A stretch of DNA of 64,000 bases from Rivularia sp. T60_A2020_040 (GTDB lineage Bacteria; Cyanobacteriota; Cyanobacteriia; Cyanobacteriales; Nostocaceae), in assembly GCA_015272215.1 (NCBI GenBank), contig JACYMD010000028.1, forward strand, positions 33,144 to 97,143, written 5' to 3'. Made by a program: the position numbers and the translations under genes. Shown here in pieces: positions 18,954 through 28,050 of this stretch. Below the pieces are notes generated by a model that was not told the origin of the DNA, made no database searches, and saw only the letters and a program-made list of their open reading frames with translations. The number at the start of each line of letters is the position of its first letter. Position 1 is the stretch's first letter.

Positions 18954-19473
18954 AGCGTTTTCCCCCATAACGCGACAAAATTAAAATCATTGATAATCTA
19001 TACTCTCTCACACTCATCATTTATACCTTATTCAATTCCATATAATAACCAAAACATAAAACTTAGTACCAAGTACTTTTTTTACTACTGGTAATAGCTT
19101 TATATATTCAAAATCATATCTGTAAAATTGTCTAGTACAGATAGCTAGATCAAACATTGTTGCAATCATTTTTTCATATAAGTTTTTTTTGTTATCAATA
19201 AATATTAGTAATCAAGCATCTTTTGCCGAAATTACCCACTAGAATCATTTTCAAGCTTGTTTGAGCCGTAAAATTACTCGGTTCTCGATACTCACGTCTA
19301 AGAAATATCGCTAACTTAACACAAAAATAATTGTCCTAAGAAAATTATGGTGAATCCAAGTAAGAATACTTATAAAATATCAATTATGTAAAAAAACTCA
19401 GTCTATATAGTTATTTCGCACCTTTGCTTACTCCTATCCCGCTCGAAAATTACCTATTTCTCTTCATTTATTT

Positions 19474-19508
19474 CCTTTGCGCTAAGAGCGTCTAGAAGGG
19501 TTTTTTTT
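19474..19508 (+). terminator. Orphan intrinsic terminator, plus strand
   Basis: CCTT pairs with AAGG and inner CGCT pairs with AGCG, followed immediately by GTTTTTTTT. No plus-strand gene precedes it, so it may end an unannotated small RNA from the 19.1-19.47 kb region. Confidence 0.4.
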
Positions 19509-19664
19509 ATCGGTAATCTTCTGCCGGTTCGGGAGTAATTCTTTACTGGCAAAGAAAACGGAATTTTCTGTTCTTTGTGATCTTAATATCTAAAGTAGCT
19601 TGTATATCACAGTGGATATTTTTGATTAGACATTTATCTTAATTTGGGATTTAAGTTTTGGCTA

Positions 19665-19694
19665 GGGGTAAAATCCCCGTTAGCTTCACCGGGG
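19665..19694 (-). terminator. Weak terminator candidate after DUF3007 gene
   Basis: On the minus strand the order is CCCCG, loop, CGGGG, then ATTTTA, 30 bp after the DUF3007 stop codon. The T-tract is short. Confidence 0.35.
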
Positions 19695-19723
19695 TTGAGT
19701 GTAATTGCAAATAATTTTCAAGC

Positions 19724-20029
19724 TTAATTATCTTCCTGATGTTCCACCTCAGCTAAAAGTTGATCTCTTTGTTCGGGAGAAAGTTGGTCTAGCTGATGTT
19801 GCAAAAAGGCTTTTTCGTATTCTTCTCGTTGTTGATGATAGGTCATTTTATTTCCCACCGCACGAAAAACATAGCTGAGCAGCCAGCCAATTAAACCTCC
19901 AACCAATAAAACTTGGCTCCAAATACCAGCGCTAAAGCTATTAAAACCTAGAAGCTTAAAAGCTACATAAGCTAAACCACCGAAACCAAAAACGCCAAAT
20001 ACAATTCCAATAGCGTCAATGCGTCGCAT
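19724..20029 (-). CDS. DUF3007 family membrane protein
   Basis: 101 residues matching the cyanobacterial/plastid DUF3007 family: two transmembrane helices (AIGIVFGVFGFGGLAYVAF and WSQVLLVGGLIGWLLSYVFR), then an acidic Gln/Glu-rich cytosolic tail (LDQLSPEQRDQLLAEVEHQ). It lies 27 bp downstream of ndhL, a common arrangement in cyanobacteria, so the two are probably co-transcribed. The function is not established as far as I know; a thylakoid role is inference from family distribution and neighbourhood. Confidence 0.85.
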   Translation of the reverse strand: MRRIDAIGIVFGVFGFGGLAYVAFKLLGFNSFSAGIWSQVLLVGGLIGWLLSYVFRAVGNKMTYHQQREEYEKAFLQHQLDQLSPEQRDQLLAEVEHQEDN

Positions 20030-20056
20030 TTTTAAATATGACCTACCAATACATGA

Positions 20057-20308
20057 TTAAACTTCAATTTGTCGTCGCCGTGGTCGAAAATTAACAAACG
20101 GTGATAGGAGCAATAAACCGGGAAAGAACAAGAACACGAGAAAATACATGAAGCCACGTTCAAAGGAACTAACTGAGTACCAGCGAAATTTCATGTAGGT
20201 TAAAACCATGACTGGAATCACCAACAGGTAGGAACCCGCCAAAAGTAGGTACATCAAAGGTACCATGATGGTTTCGCTATTTAAATAAGTGAGTAGACTT
20301 GATTGCAT
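20057..20308 (-). CDS. ndhL: NAD(P)H-quinone oxidoreductase subunit L (NDH-1)
   Basis: Small membrane subunit of the cyanobacterial/chloroplast NDH-1 complex, acting in cyclic electron flow, respiration and CO2 uptake at the thylakoid. The family signature is clear: [17 protein letters not shown] as the first helix, [20 protein letters not shown], and [19 protein letters not shown] at the end. 83 residues from the first ATG; the usual length is about 70, so the ATG at residue 15 is possible, but neither has a strong ribosome-binding site. First gene of a pair with DUF3007. Confidence 0.92.
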   Translation of the reverse strand: MQSSLLTYLNSETIMVPLMYLLLAGSYLLVIPVMVLTYMKFRWYSVSSFERGFMYFLVFLFFPGLLLLSPFVNFRPRRRQIEV

Positions 20309-20599
20309 ATATTTTCCATTATTAACTGGTTGAATATATTTTCTATCATAAACTTAAGCTGGGACTCAAGGAAGTATCGCTGGTCGCAATATTCCAGAGT
20401 AGATTGTATGTTCCTAGAGTATCACAATCACCGTTTTACATGAATTTCAAGCCTTCGGGATGTGAATCACGACTCAGATATCACAAAAGCGTCAAAAAAA
20501 AATTTGAAAAAATGTTGGACAAAATACGTAATTAATGCTCAAATAGATGAGGAGATATTTGCTGCTAATAGCTGATATCGACGATTCCCCAAAAAACAT

Positions 20600-20966
20600 G
20601 GGGGTGTGGCGGAATGGTAGACGCTACGGACTTAAAAAGTTGAGCCTTGTTGAAGAAATTCTACAAGTGGATGCTCTCAAATTCAGGGAAACCTAAATTT
20701 TACGTTTAAATCTTACGTAAGATATGGCAATCCTGAGCCAAGCCGAATTAACTTTGATTGTTCGGAAGGTGCAGAGACTCGACGGGAGCGACCCTAACGT
20801 AATTACAGATAGTTGTTTAATTATTGGTAAAGTCGAGGGTAAAGGGAGAGTCCAATTCTTAAAACCTGATGTTTGAGAAAACAATCAAGGTAGTAGCGAA
20901 AGCTGCGGAAGAATGAAAATCCGTTGACTGTAAAATGTCGTGAGGGTTCAAGTCCCTCCACCCCCA
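20600..20966 (+). tRNA. trnL-UAA: tRNA-Leu(UAA) interrupted by a group I intron
   Basis: 5' exon 20600-20633 (GGGGGTG acceptor strand to GGACTT) and 3' exon 20916-20966 (AAAATCCG... to CACCCCCA). Spliced length is 85 nt with a long variable arm, as expected for class II Leu tRNA. The 7-bp acceptor stem GGGGGTG/CACCCCC is perfect, the anticodon loop CTTAAAA gives UAA, and the T-arm is GAGGG-TTCAAGT-CCCTC. CCA is not encoded. The interruption sits within the anticodon after U34, the classic position in cyanobacteria and plastids. Confidence 0.96.
20634..20915 (+). ncRNA. Group I self-splicing intron of trnL(UAA), 282 nt
   Basis: Starts AAAAAGTTGAGCC after a U and ends in G (GAATG) before the 3' exon, as required for group I splicing. 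The conserved core is visible, including GACTCGACGGGAGC near 20776 (P7/R region). No homing endonuclease gene is inside; short open frames here are by chance. Confidence 0.92.
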
Positions 20967-21320
20967 TTAATGTTATTTATGGTTTTGTTGTTGTCCCAGA
21001 TGTAATTGCATTTGGGACAAAATTTTTGTCTTTATATTTGTATTTGTATTTATATTTTGCGATGCTGAATGTAACCAGCCATATAGAAAATTATTTTCCT
21101 GATTTTAATAAATAAACAAGAATTAACTAATTAAGGATACGGTCGAATCCCAGTATAATTTTAAATTTTAAATAGTGGTAATTACACAAGTGGTTGCAAT
21201 ATTTTTATCCTCAAATCATAAGTTTATCAAATTTATGTAAAAAATACATAAGTTTAAAATAATCAGATTGAAGCTCCTGTTTGTGAAGGATAAGCTAGTA
21301 AGAATACAAGCAGGAGACTT

Positions 21321-22670
21321 TTGGGTCTATATAGCCATAATATGATTGTTGATAGCTTACCGATAATACAGGGTAAAAAGCATCTTCTTGACTTGAATCA
21401 TAGAGGATTGGATGTGCAGGCTGCACAAGAAAAAGTTTATAGCTTTTTTGTAGAAATGGTTCAAAACCATGAACCAGAAGATGTTTTACAAGAATTTAAG
21501 AATTTATTTATAGATTGCTTAGATTCAGGTAGCTCAGATTACGAGTTAGGAATCTACGACATTTTTGTCGGTAGTAACGAACCGGAGTTTCGTAATACTC
21601 TGAAACGGACTTGTTATATATTGATTAATAATTGGGAAAATCGTCGTCAATATAAATATATTCAACAGTTAATTGATTTATTTGCAAATTATACGCCGAA
21701 AACAAGTGTAACTAGTTCGAGAAAAATTAATATTTTTAGAGCTTGGTTAATAAACTTTGTTAATAGTAAGGATTGTCAAGAACTCAAGTTATTTGCGATT
21801 AAACACGAAGACCAAAGTAAACTGCATTGGACAAATCGCTATAGTTCTTATTTATTAATAGCCCAGTCAACGGATAAAAACAACCCCAAAGAACAACAAC
21901 AAGCAGCAAAGCGCCTTTCTAAACAATTAAAAGATAAATTTAAATTTGAATTAGCAATGTATATTGCTCGTTCTCAATCTGCGGCTTCAAATGTTAATCG
22001 TTACCAAAATCCAAGTATTTTGGGAGATGAAGTTTTACGTTTGATTAAAGTACTTGTTGTGAGAAAGGGTGCATTTAGTTATGAAAATATTGCTCATATC
22101 TTTATTAAACAGACTAGGAATCAAAATTTAAAAGATTTTAAAGAAAGCTTGCTGAAGTATTTGTTATATTCCGTCATTCAACAAGATTTTATTGAAACTT
22201 TGCAACAACAGTTATCGGAAAAATTGTTAGTGTGGAAAACAGAATATAACCAAGAAACGATTAATCAGAATTTATTGCTGAGAATTTGTAATAAAATCAT
22301 TGATTATTTAACTTCAGAAAACGGGAAAGAACCCTCCCAGTTATTTACTTTACTGCTTTCTCAAGGAAATCCACTCAACTTAGTAATTGTACTGCTAAAA
22401 ATAGTTTTAATTAGCAAAAATTCCCGTCGTCATTTAGAAATGCGGATTGCAAATCTGATTTGTTATTATGATATTTATCCTGAAGAAGAATGTAAGTGGG
22501 TAATTAATTTCATAGAAATATTTACGATAACGTTTGCAATTTATGCAGATAATGTGGAATACAATTTAATAAAAATGCAAGAAGATTCTGGTAGTGATGA
22601 ATTACCACAAAATTTAGATACTTATCGAATATTTTCTCAATTAAAATTACTGAGAAAAGAAAATTATTAA
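21321..22670 (+). CDS. Conserved cyanobacterial protein of unknown function
   Basis: 449 residues, largely helical, soluble, rich in Asn, Lys and Leu. The open frame starts at a TTG at 21321 with AGGAG just upstream; an ATG seven codons later (MIVDSLP) is the alternative. No catalytic motif is recognisable. Patterns such as EPEFRNTLKRTCYILINNWENR and the repeated helical segments suggest a HEAT/TPR-like scaffold (inference). It overlaps the convergent UPF0104 gene by 4 bp. Confidence 0.7.
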   Translation: MGLYSHNMIVDSLPIIQGKKHLLDLNHRGLDVQAAQEKVYSFFVEMVQNHEPEDVLQEFKNLFIDCLDSGSSDYELGIYDIFVGSNEPEFRNTLKRTCYILINNWENRRQYKYIQQLIDLFANYTPKTSVTSSRKINIFRAWLINFVNSKDCQELKLFAIKHEDQSKLHWTNRYSSYLLIAQSTDKNNPKEQQQAAKRLSKQLKDKFKFELAMYIARSQSAASNVNRYQNPSILGDEVLRLIKVLVVRKGAFSYENIAHIFIKQTRNQNLKDFKESLLKYLLYSVIQQDFIETLQQQLSEKLLVWKTEYNQETINQNLLLRICNKIIDYLTSENGKEPSQLFTLLLSQGNPLNLVIVLLKIVLISKNSRRHLEMRIANLICYYDIYPEEECKWVINFIEIFTITFAIYADNVEYNLIKMQEDSGSDELPQNLDTYRIFSQLKLLRKENY

Positions 22671-23578
22671 ATAAGACGTTCATCCAACCAAGCAAAACTA
22701 GCAGCAATAGTTTCGGCTAAAATGCTAATTAAACGATATAAGCCACTAGCAGCAATTATCAACGCGGTGGGAAAAAAGTGCTGTAAAAGTGCGATTGCAG
22801 TTGTTTCAAATACTCCTAAACCACCAGGAGCGCCGGGAACAACTAATCCCAATAACCAAGCAAAACTGAATGCTCCGATGATTAAAGGAATTTGACTTAA
22901 ACTAATTGATGCTATTGCATATAAAGTAAAAATAAAACCCGCACTACGCAGTAATAGAAATCCCAATTCTCCTAATAAAGGTAGTAGTGGATAACGATTT
23001 AGACTTAAAGAAACACCATTTAAATTATCTGAACTAGATTTGTTTTTCCGACGGTGTGCAAAACGAATTAATGGATTAAGAAATAAAGGGTGAAGTATAG
23101 ATAGTACGACAACTAAACTGAATATTTGCCCTATGAATAAAATAACAGAACCGGATGCCAAGGTAAATTTACTGCATAAAATTACAAGTATTAAAGCTGC
23201 TGCTAACATTAATAAGGGTTCGAGGAGTACGCTAATTGTAGCAGCACTAGTACTAACCCGGAGATTTTTTGCAGCCATAATTCGTCCGATATAATGTCCT
23301 ACATTTCCTGGTAAATATTTAGCAATATTTGTTTTGAGGTAAACTTGAATAAGTTGTATTGAACTGATTGATTGATGCAATTCTTGAAGAATCCAAGTCC
23401 ATACCCACCCAGCCCAAGCGTGTGCTAACAAAGTTATTCCAGTGGCAATTGCTAAAATTGACCATCCAACTCCATCAATCCGAATCGCGGCAATTTCTTG
23501 CCAATTATTTTTTAAAGCGGTTGCTAAAAAAAATAATGTTCCACCTAAAAGTAGCCAGCGTAAAACTTGCTTAATCAT
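22667..23578 (-). CDS. UPF0104 (YbhN/LPG-synthase TM-like) integral membrane protein
   Basis: 303 residues with about eight hydrophobic segments. Family landmarks are present: YLKTNIAKYLPGNVGHYIGR in the first third and VVPGAPGGLGVFETTAIALL near the end, as in the flippase-like membrane domain of lysylphosphatidylglycerol synthases. The soluble transferase domain of MprF is absent, as in most stand-alone members. Substrate unknown. Tail-to-tail overlap of 4 bp with 21321-22670. Confidence 0.85.
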   Translation of the reverse strand: MIKQVLRWLLLGGTLFFLATALKNNWQEIAAIRIDGVGWSILAIATGITLLAHAWAGWVWTWILQELHQSISSIQLIQVYLKTNIAKYLPGNVGHYIGRIMAAKNLRVSTSAATISVLLEPLLMLAAALILVILCSKFTLASGSVILFIGQIFSLVVVLSILHPLFLNPLIRFAHRRKNKSSSDNLNGVSLSLNRYPLLPLLGELGFLLLRSAGFIFTLYAIASISLSQIPLIIGAFSFAWLLGLVVPGAPGGLGVFETTAIALLQHFFPTALIIAASGLYRLISILAETIAASFAWLDERLI

Positions 23579-24128
23579 TTATTTAATTTCGCTACTCAGT
23601 TATTTTGATAGAATAACATAAAGAATAATCGGTTAAACTCACAAAAATTCCAAGTGTATTTGATAAAAATAGCCAATGTTTTAAATGTTGAGAAGATTTA
23701 GGTTTTTTCAAATGCAAATAAATTACTAATTTTTTTATTTCATTGTTTACAAATAGTGATTTAAATTACTTTATTTATATTTATCCATAATTTGTCTCAA
23801 GTAAGTTAATAGATAAATGGTTTTAATTAATGTTTTAATTAAGATTTTATTAAATCACTCTTGAGATGGATTAATAATCATATCAATTTATAACTAAATT
23901 TTTATATACTTTTATAGTTATTGATATTTAATTGGCATAATTCAGCAAGAATTTGATTACTTAGTGATTATTTAGACTTATATCCCTCCAAAGTCAGAGA
24001 AAGGTACTATAAAACTAGTCAAAAAAATAAGACTTTCGCTAGAGGAAACATCTGCTTTTTTTCATGTAATGTTGACAATTGTGAATCAAATTAAGCATGA
24101 ATGTAAATCGAATGGGAGGAGAACCTAG
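23579..24128. other. 550 bp AT-rich spacer
   Basis: Very AT-rich, with runs of ATTTATT-like sequence. It must contain the promoter of the exported-protein pair that follows. I see no gene, RNA gene or strong hairpin. Confidence 0.5.
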
Positions 24129-24602
24129 GTGAACCGTTTAACCGGATGTTTAAAAAAACTACAACTACGTCAGATTTTGACGATATTTTTAGTTAGTATA
24201 TTCTTGTGTATGACCAGCATAGTTTTTAGTAATGGTCAATATGCTTTAGAAGTAAATTCCAGTAATGCTCTATTACAAGCAGATAAACTAGCTCAATTAG
24301 ATATTGATTCGCAATTATTGATTGCTGCAAATAAATCTGATGGATTGCTCTATCCTGGTGCTGAGACTCCCCAAGGTAGAATAGCTAAAGAGAAAGAATT
24401 GCCAATTAAGAACTTAGAAAATATCAACGATCCTCAACCTGGTGGATTGATTCAGCGTAGTCCAGATTTTGGTAATCGTGTTGAAGAAAGGCTTGATGCT
24501 GTGAAAGAAACTTTTGAAGAAGCTTCCAGTTTTCTCCAAGATAAAGCTCAAGAAGCAAATGCTAGACCGGAAACACAGATAAATCCGGCTTTAGGTAGAT
24601 AA
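24129..24602 (+). CDS. Small exported protein, paralogue-like to the next gene at its N-terminus
   Basis: 157 residues from a GTG with a strong GGGAGGAG 7 nt upstream. A membrane/signal segment (about 14-35, LRQILTIFLVSIFLCMTSIV) is followed by a hydrophilic mature part with LLYPGAETPQGRIAKEKELP and a C-terminal amphipathic helix (EERLDAVKETFEEASSFLQD). The motif (L/I)xK(L/I)Q(L/I)(R/K)QI(L/F)TxF is shared with the product of 24713-25291. Export is likely; function unknown. Possibly lipoprotein-like or membrane-anchored. Confidence 0.7.
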   Translation: MNRLTGCLKKLQLRQILTIFLVSIFLCMTSIVFSNGQYALEVNSSNALLQADKLAQLDIDSQLLIAANKSDGLLYPGAETPQGRIAKEKELPIKNLENINDPQPGGLIQRSPDFGNRVEERLDAVKETFEEASSFLQDKAQEANARPETQINPALGR

Positions 24603-24712
24603 AATTAACTTTTCAACAACTAAAGAATCAATTAAGATTTGAAATTTGGTTATTTGTTATTTTATCAAGTAATCAGTTGTTCAAACATTAAAGTAAAAAA
24701 CAGGAGTAAACA

Positions 24713-25291
24713 ATGAAGAAAGTATTTGCTGCAATCAGAAAAATTCAAATTAAGCAGATTTTTACTGCTTTTGTATTAGGAACCTTGCTATTTATTACCC
24801 AAGCTTGTAGTTCTGTGGATGCGAAATCTCCTGATTCTACCTATCGAGGAGGAATGAATCAGTATAGCGATGTAGACCCAAGAAGTAAAGGTGCGGAAGC
24901 TGCTGCAAAATTGAAAGCTAAGGGTTTAAGAGATAATGCTGAAGTGAATCTTAGAAATAAGAAAGGAGAAAACCTCGAAGATTTCGGTAAAAATGTTAAA
25001 GAAGGTACTGGATATGCAATAGATAAAGCACAAGATAGTGCTGAAGATTTTGCTGAAGGAACTAAGCGAGGAATTGAAAATATCAAAGAAAACACTTCTG
25101 ATGCTTTTGGTAAACTTACTAACAATGCACAAGAAGCAGCTAAAGATGCAAAATTCAGTACTCAACGTGCGGCTGAAGATGCAAAAATCAATGCTCAACG
25201 GGCTGCTACAGATGCGAAATTAGGTACTCAACGTGCTGCTGAAGATGCTGGAAATGCAGTACAAAGAACCATCAGAGACGCAGTTAATTAA
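24713..25291 (+). CDS. Putative lipoprotein with LEA-like amphipathic repeats
   Basis: 192 residues; AGGAG precedes the ATG. The N-terminus ends in FITQAC (Cys32), a loose lipobox, so lipid anchoring is possible. From about residue 90 the chain is an Ala/Lys/Asp/Glu-rich amphipathic helix with 11-residue periodicity (AAKDAKFSTQR, AAEDAKINAQR, AATDAKLGTQR, AAEDAGNAVQR), as in group 3 LEA and apolipoprotein-like proteins. These proteins are often linked to desiccation or membrane protection; that role here is inference. It follows 24129-24602 by 110 bp and ends at a good terminator. Confidence 0.78.
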   Translation: MKKVFAAIRKIQIKQIFTAFVLGTLLFITQACSSVDAKSPDSTYRGGMNQYSDVDPRSKGAEAAAKLKAKGLRDNAEVNLRNKKGENLEDFGKNVKEGTGYAIDKAQDSAEDFAEGTKRGIENIKENTSDAFGKLTNNAQEAAKDAKFSTQRAAEDAKINAQRAATDAKLGTQRAAEDAGNAVQRTIRDAVN

Positions 25292-25327
25292 TATCAGTTA
25301 ATACAACTGTTTAATTAACTTTTGATT

Positions 25328-25358
25328 GGGTAGGATATTGAAAACCTACCCGATTTTT
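25328..25358 (+). terminator. Rho-independent terminator
   Basis: GGGTAGG, loop, CCTACCC, then GATTTTT, 37 bp after the stop of the lipoprotein gene. Confidence 0.75.
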
Positions 25359-25382
25359 GCTGTTACTGATTTAATAATCTTT

Positions 25383-25447
25383 AGAAGTCGTGTTTTTGGG
25401 ATAATTATTTCTAAGACATTTACCACTTTCAGAAAAACGCGACTTCT
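25383..25447. repeat. AGAAGTCG-type 65-bp inverted-end repeat, copy 1
   Basis: Begins AGAAGTCGTGTTTTT and ends AAAAACGCGACTTCT; the ends are inverted copies (14 of 15). A half copy (AGAAGTCGGATTTTT) lies at 25464-25478 just before the larC stop. Confidence 0.65.
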
Positions 25448-25486
25448 TGACAGTCGCAATATTTAGAAGTCGGATTTTTAAGATAT

Positions 25487-26824
25487 TTACTTTTGTGGAT
25501 TTTTTGCATACCAAGATTGTAATGCTAACCTGTGAATTTCTTGCCAAGAGATACCGTATTTTTGTGCTAATTCCGCACAGTCTGTATACTCAGGATGTAC
25601 GTTAGTAATAATTTTATTTTGTAGCGTTCCGCTCCAAGCTACTTTAACTTTAACTTTGCCATATTCTGTTTCTAATTGTTGAATTTCTCTTTGTAATACA
25701 GCACGTTGTTGAGTCAAGCGACGAATTCCTAATGTGGTAGTTTCACGAAATAAAACTGTTTCACATTTCACCAAATTTTCTGGTTGACAAATAACCGTTA
25801 ATAAAATTCCTGGACGAGATTTTTTCATTCCTACAGCTTGGGTAAAAACATCCAGCGCCCCAACTGCAAATAATGCTTCAAATATATAACCAATTGCTTG
25901 AGGACTGATATCATCAATTTGGGTTTCTAGAACTGAAATATTTTCTAAATAAGGACTGGAATTATTTTGAGAATTATTTTGAGAATTATGTTTAATATCA
26001 TTCTCAAATTGATGATTTATTTCATTGTATTCAGCTATGCTACTTCTATGGAAATTAACTGGTTTTTGGATAGTTTCACCCAACCAGATACGTAAAATAT
26101 TCGATATTGGTAAATCTAAATTACCCGCACCCAAACCAACTTTTTCCAAAGTCATATCTGGTGGCGAACCGAATTCTGTTGCTAAAGCTGTTACAATAGC
26201 CGCACCTGTTGGTGTGACTAATTCCCTTTCAATACCGTTGCTATAAACCGGACAATTTCGCATTTCCCATAATTTCAATACTGCAGGTACTGGTACAGTC
26301 ATCATTCCATGTGCAGCGCGGACAATTCCTCCTCCAGTCGGTAACTTAGAGCAGTATAGTAAAGGTAATCCTTGGTCATTGCTGTCAATATCCAACCAAT
26401 CTAAACCCAAGCAAGTACCAACAATGTCCACAATCGCATCCACAGCACCGACTTCATGGAAATGTACCTTTTCTGGAGCAATGCCATGTACAGCTCCTTC
26501 TGCGACTGCTAGCTGTCGAAATATTGCCAGACTCCAAACTTCAGCTTTTTGTGGTAAACCAGCCGATTCGATTATTTGCTCAATTTCTGGTAAATGTCGT
26601 CCATGGTGATGGTGATGATTATCAAGTAAATCTACATGAACTTTAGTTGCTTGCTGCAAATTGCGATTAACAAGTTCATTCCATAATTTATATTCTTGTG
26701 TAATTCCTAACTTGTTAAGATTTTCAATTAAATATTCAATACTTACTCCTAAACTTACTAAAGCCCCCAAACACATATCACCAGAAATTCCAGTTGGACA
26801 TTGAAAATAAACAATTTTACTCAT
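25487..26824 (-). CDS. larC: Nickel insertion protein LarC (nickel-pincer cofactor synthesis)
   Basis: 445 residues, full length for the family. The N-terminus has the LarC signature FQCPTGISGDMCLGALVSLG. Others are a His-rich loop DNHHHHHGRHLPEIEQII near residue 70, AVHGIAPEKVHFHEVGAVDA, LPTGGGIVRAAHG and ERELVTPTGAAIV. LarC inserts nickel, using CTP, into the pyridinium dithiocarboxylate mononucleotide to finish the cofactor of lactate racemase-like enzymes. larB and larE are not in the window. Some bacteria split larC by programmed frameshifting; here it is one continuous frame. Confidence 0.93.
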   Translation of the reverse strand: MSKIVYFQCPTGISGDMCLGALVSLGVSIEYLIENLNKLGITQEYKLWNELVNRNLQQATKVHVDLLDNHHHHHGRHLPEIEQIIESAGLPQKAEVWSLAIFRQLAVAEGAVHGIAPEKVHFHEVGAVDAIVDIVGTCLGLDWLDIDSNDQGLPLLYCSKLPTGGGIVRAAHGMMTVPVPAVLKLWEMRNCPVYSNGIERELVTPTGAAIVTALATEFGSPPDMTLEKVGLGAGNLDLPISNILRIWLGETIQKPVNFHRSSIAEYNEINHQFENDIKHNSQNNSQNNSSPYLENISVLETQIDDISPQAIGYIFEALFAVGALDVFTQAVGMKKSRPGILLTVICQPENLVKCETVLFRETTTLGIRRLTQQRAVLQREIQQLETEYGKVKVKVAWSGTLQNKIITNVHPEYTDCAELAQKYGISWQEIHRLALQSWYAKNPQK

Positions 26825-26931
26825 GATTACAGTGAACAGTTAACAGTTATCAAATTAAAATTAGAAGTTGATTTTGCTTTTAATTTTTGAATTATTTGAA
26901 TTAATTTATTACATACTGCGATTTTTAGTTC

Positions 26932-27597
26932 ATGGCAAAAATTTTTACTCTCCATCCGGATAATCCGCAAATTCGTAGAATAGAAGATATTATTGCAGCG
27001 TTACAAAGTGGTGCAGTTATGCTTTACCCTACCGATACAGTTTACGCCATCGGTTGCGATTTAAATGTTAAATCGGCAGTGCAGCGAGTACGGCAAATAA
27101 AACAGCTAGCTAATGATAAACCACTGACATTTTTATGCCCTTCTCTTTCTAATGTGGCTACTTATGCTTTTGTCAGTAATACAGCTTATCGGATTATGAA
27201 GCACCTGATACCGGGAACTTATACCTTTTTGCTACCAGCGACCAAATTAGTACCGAAGTTAGTACAAAACCCCAAACGCAAAACTACTGGAATTCGAGTA
27301 CCTAATAATACCGTTTGTTTAACATTATTAGAAGCTCTAGGAAACCCAATTATTTCCACTTCTGCCCATATTCCGGCTTCAGATACTGACGATGAGGAGA
27401 CATGGATCGAACAAGAATCCTTATCACGGGTAGAGTTATTTGACCGGATGGAAACTTTAGTGGATGTAATTATAGATACCGGCGAACAACCTGGTTATCA
27501 AGTCTCTACGATTGTGGATATGACTGAAGAGCAGCCAGTAATTATACGTCAAGGATTGGGTTGGGAGCAAGCCGCAACATGGATAGAAGCAAGTTGA
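26932..27597 (+). CDS. Sua5/YciO/YrdC family RNA-binding/threonylcarbamoyl-AMP synthase-like protein
   Basis: 221 residues with the YrdC fold: GAVMLYPTDTVYAIGCD for the nucleotide pocket, VRQIKQLANDKPLTFLC in place of the KRxxxKP of TsaC, PGTYTFLLPAT, KTTGIRVPNN and PIISTSAH. The IKQLANDKP variant and short length fit the YciO-type subgroup rather than canonical TsaC, so whether it makes threonylcarbamoyl-AMP for tRNA t6A is uncertain. It is divergent from larC. Confidence 0.85.
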   Translation: MAKIFTLHPDNPQIRRIEDIIAALQSGAVMLYPTDTVYAIGCDLNVKSAVQRVRQIKQLANDKPLTFLCPSLSNVATYAFVSNTAYRIMKHLIPGTYTFLLPATKLVPKLVQNPKRKTTGIRVPNNTVCLTLLEALGNPIISTSAHIPASDTDDEETWIEQESLSRVELFDRMETLVDVIIDTGEQPGYQVSTIVDMTEEQPVIIRQGLGWEQAATWIEAS

Positions 27598-27665
27598 AAC
27601 CATGAATGGTGTAAAAACGGACTTTATTGCTAAGTGCGTACCGTAATTATGAATAAACAATGTTC

Positions 27666-27695
27666 GGTTCCCCTAAATTTTATTTATGGGGAACC
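27666..27695. repeat. Perfect 8-bp hairpin after the YrdC-family gene
   Basis: GGTTCCCC, 14-nt loop, GGGGAACC. No T-tract follows, so it may be a processing element or weak terminator. Confidence 0.45.
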
Positions 27696-28050
27696 CTAAT
27701 TACGAATTACGAATTATATTCACCTTGTCTTTTTAATTAATTTAAATACTCCAATTTCTAAATTGTCACATTCATCAAGGTAAAATGAGCATAGGTACAG
27801 CGCGGTTCAAAACCTTACATAACAAAGCTTTTAAGTGATTTAAAGTATTTATACTTAGGAGTGTGACAGTAGCGTTTTGAAGAAACCCCAAGAAAGCGAC
27901 ACACCGGCATATCCGGAACTTACGGATATTGCTTACATTCATAAGTGTGAGCAGCAAGCAAGGTTGAGTCTTGATAGATAAAACTTTCTAACAAGCTTTT
28001 CCCCAGGCTGCGAGCTGTGTAGTTACGGTGCAGTACCAACAATTAAAAAA
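27696..28050. promoter_or_regulatory. Long leader upstream of the HetZ-family gene
   Basis: About 355 bp with several small inverted repeats (e.g. ATATCCGGAACTTACGGATAT near 27908). HetZ-type genes are known for regulated promoters; I could not find a full NtcA site (GTA-N8-TAC) by eye. Confidence 0.35.

Larger units (their letters stand above)
18954..19723. other. 770 bp spacer, mostly empty
   Basis: AT-rich, no gene visible. It holds an intrinsic-terminator-like hairpin in plus orientation at 19474-19508 and a weaker hairpin at 19675-19694. Confidence 0.5.

Noticed and set aside
20693..20884. ORF within the trnL intron
   Set aside because: Group I intron core sequence; no endonuclease motif.
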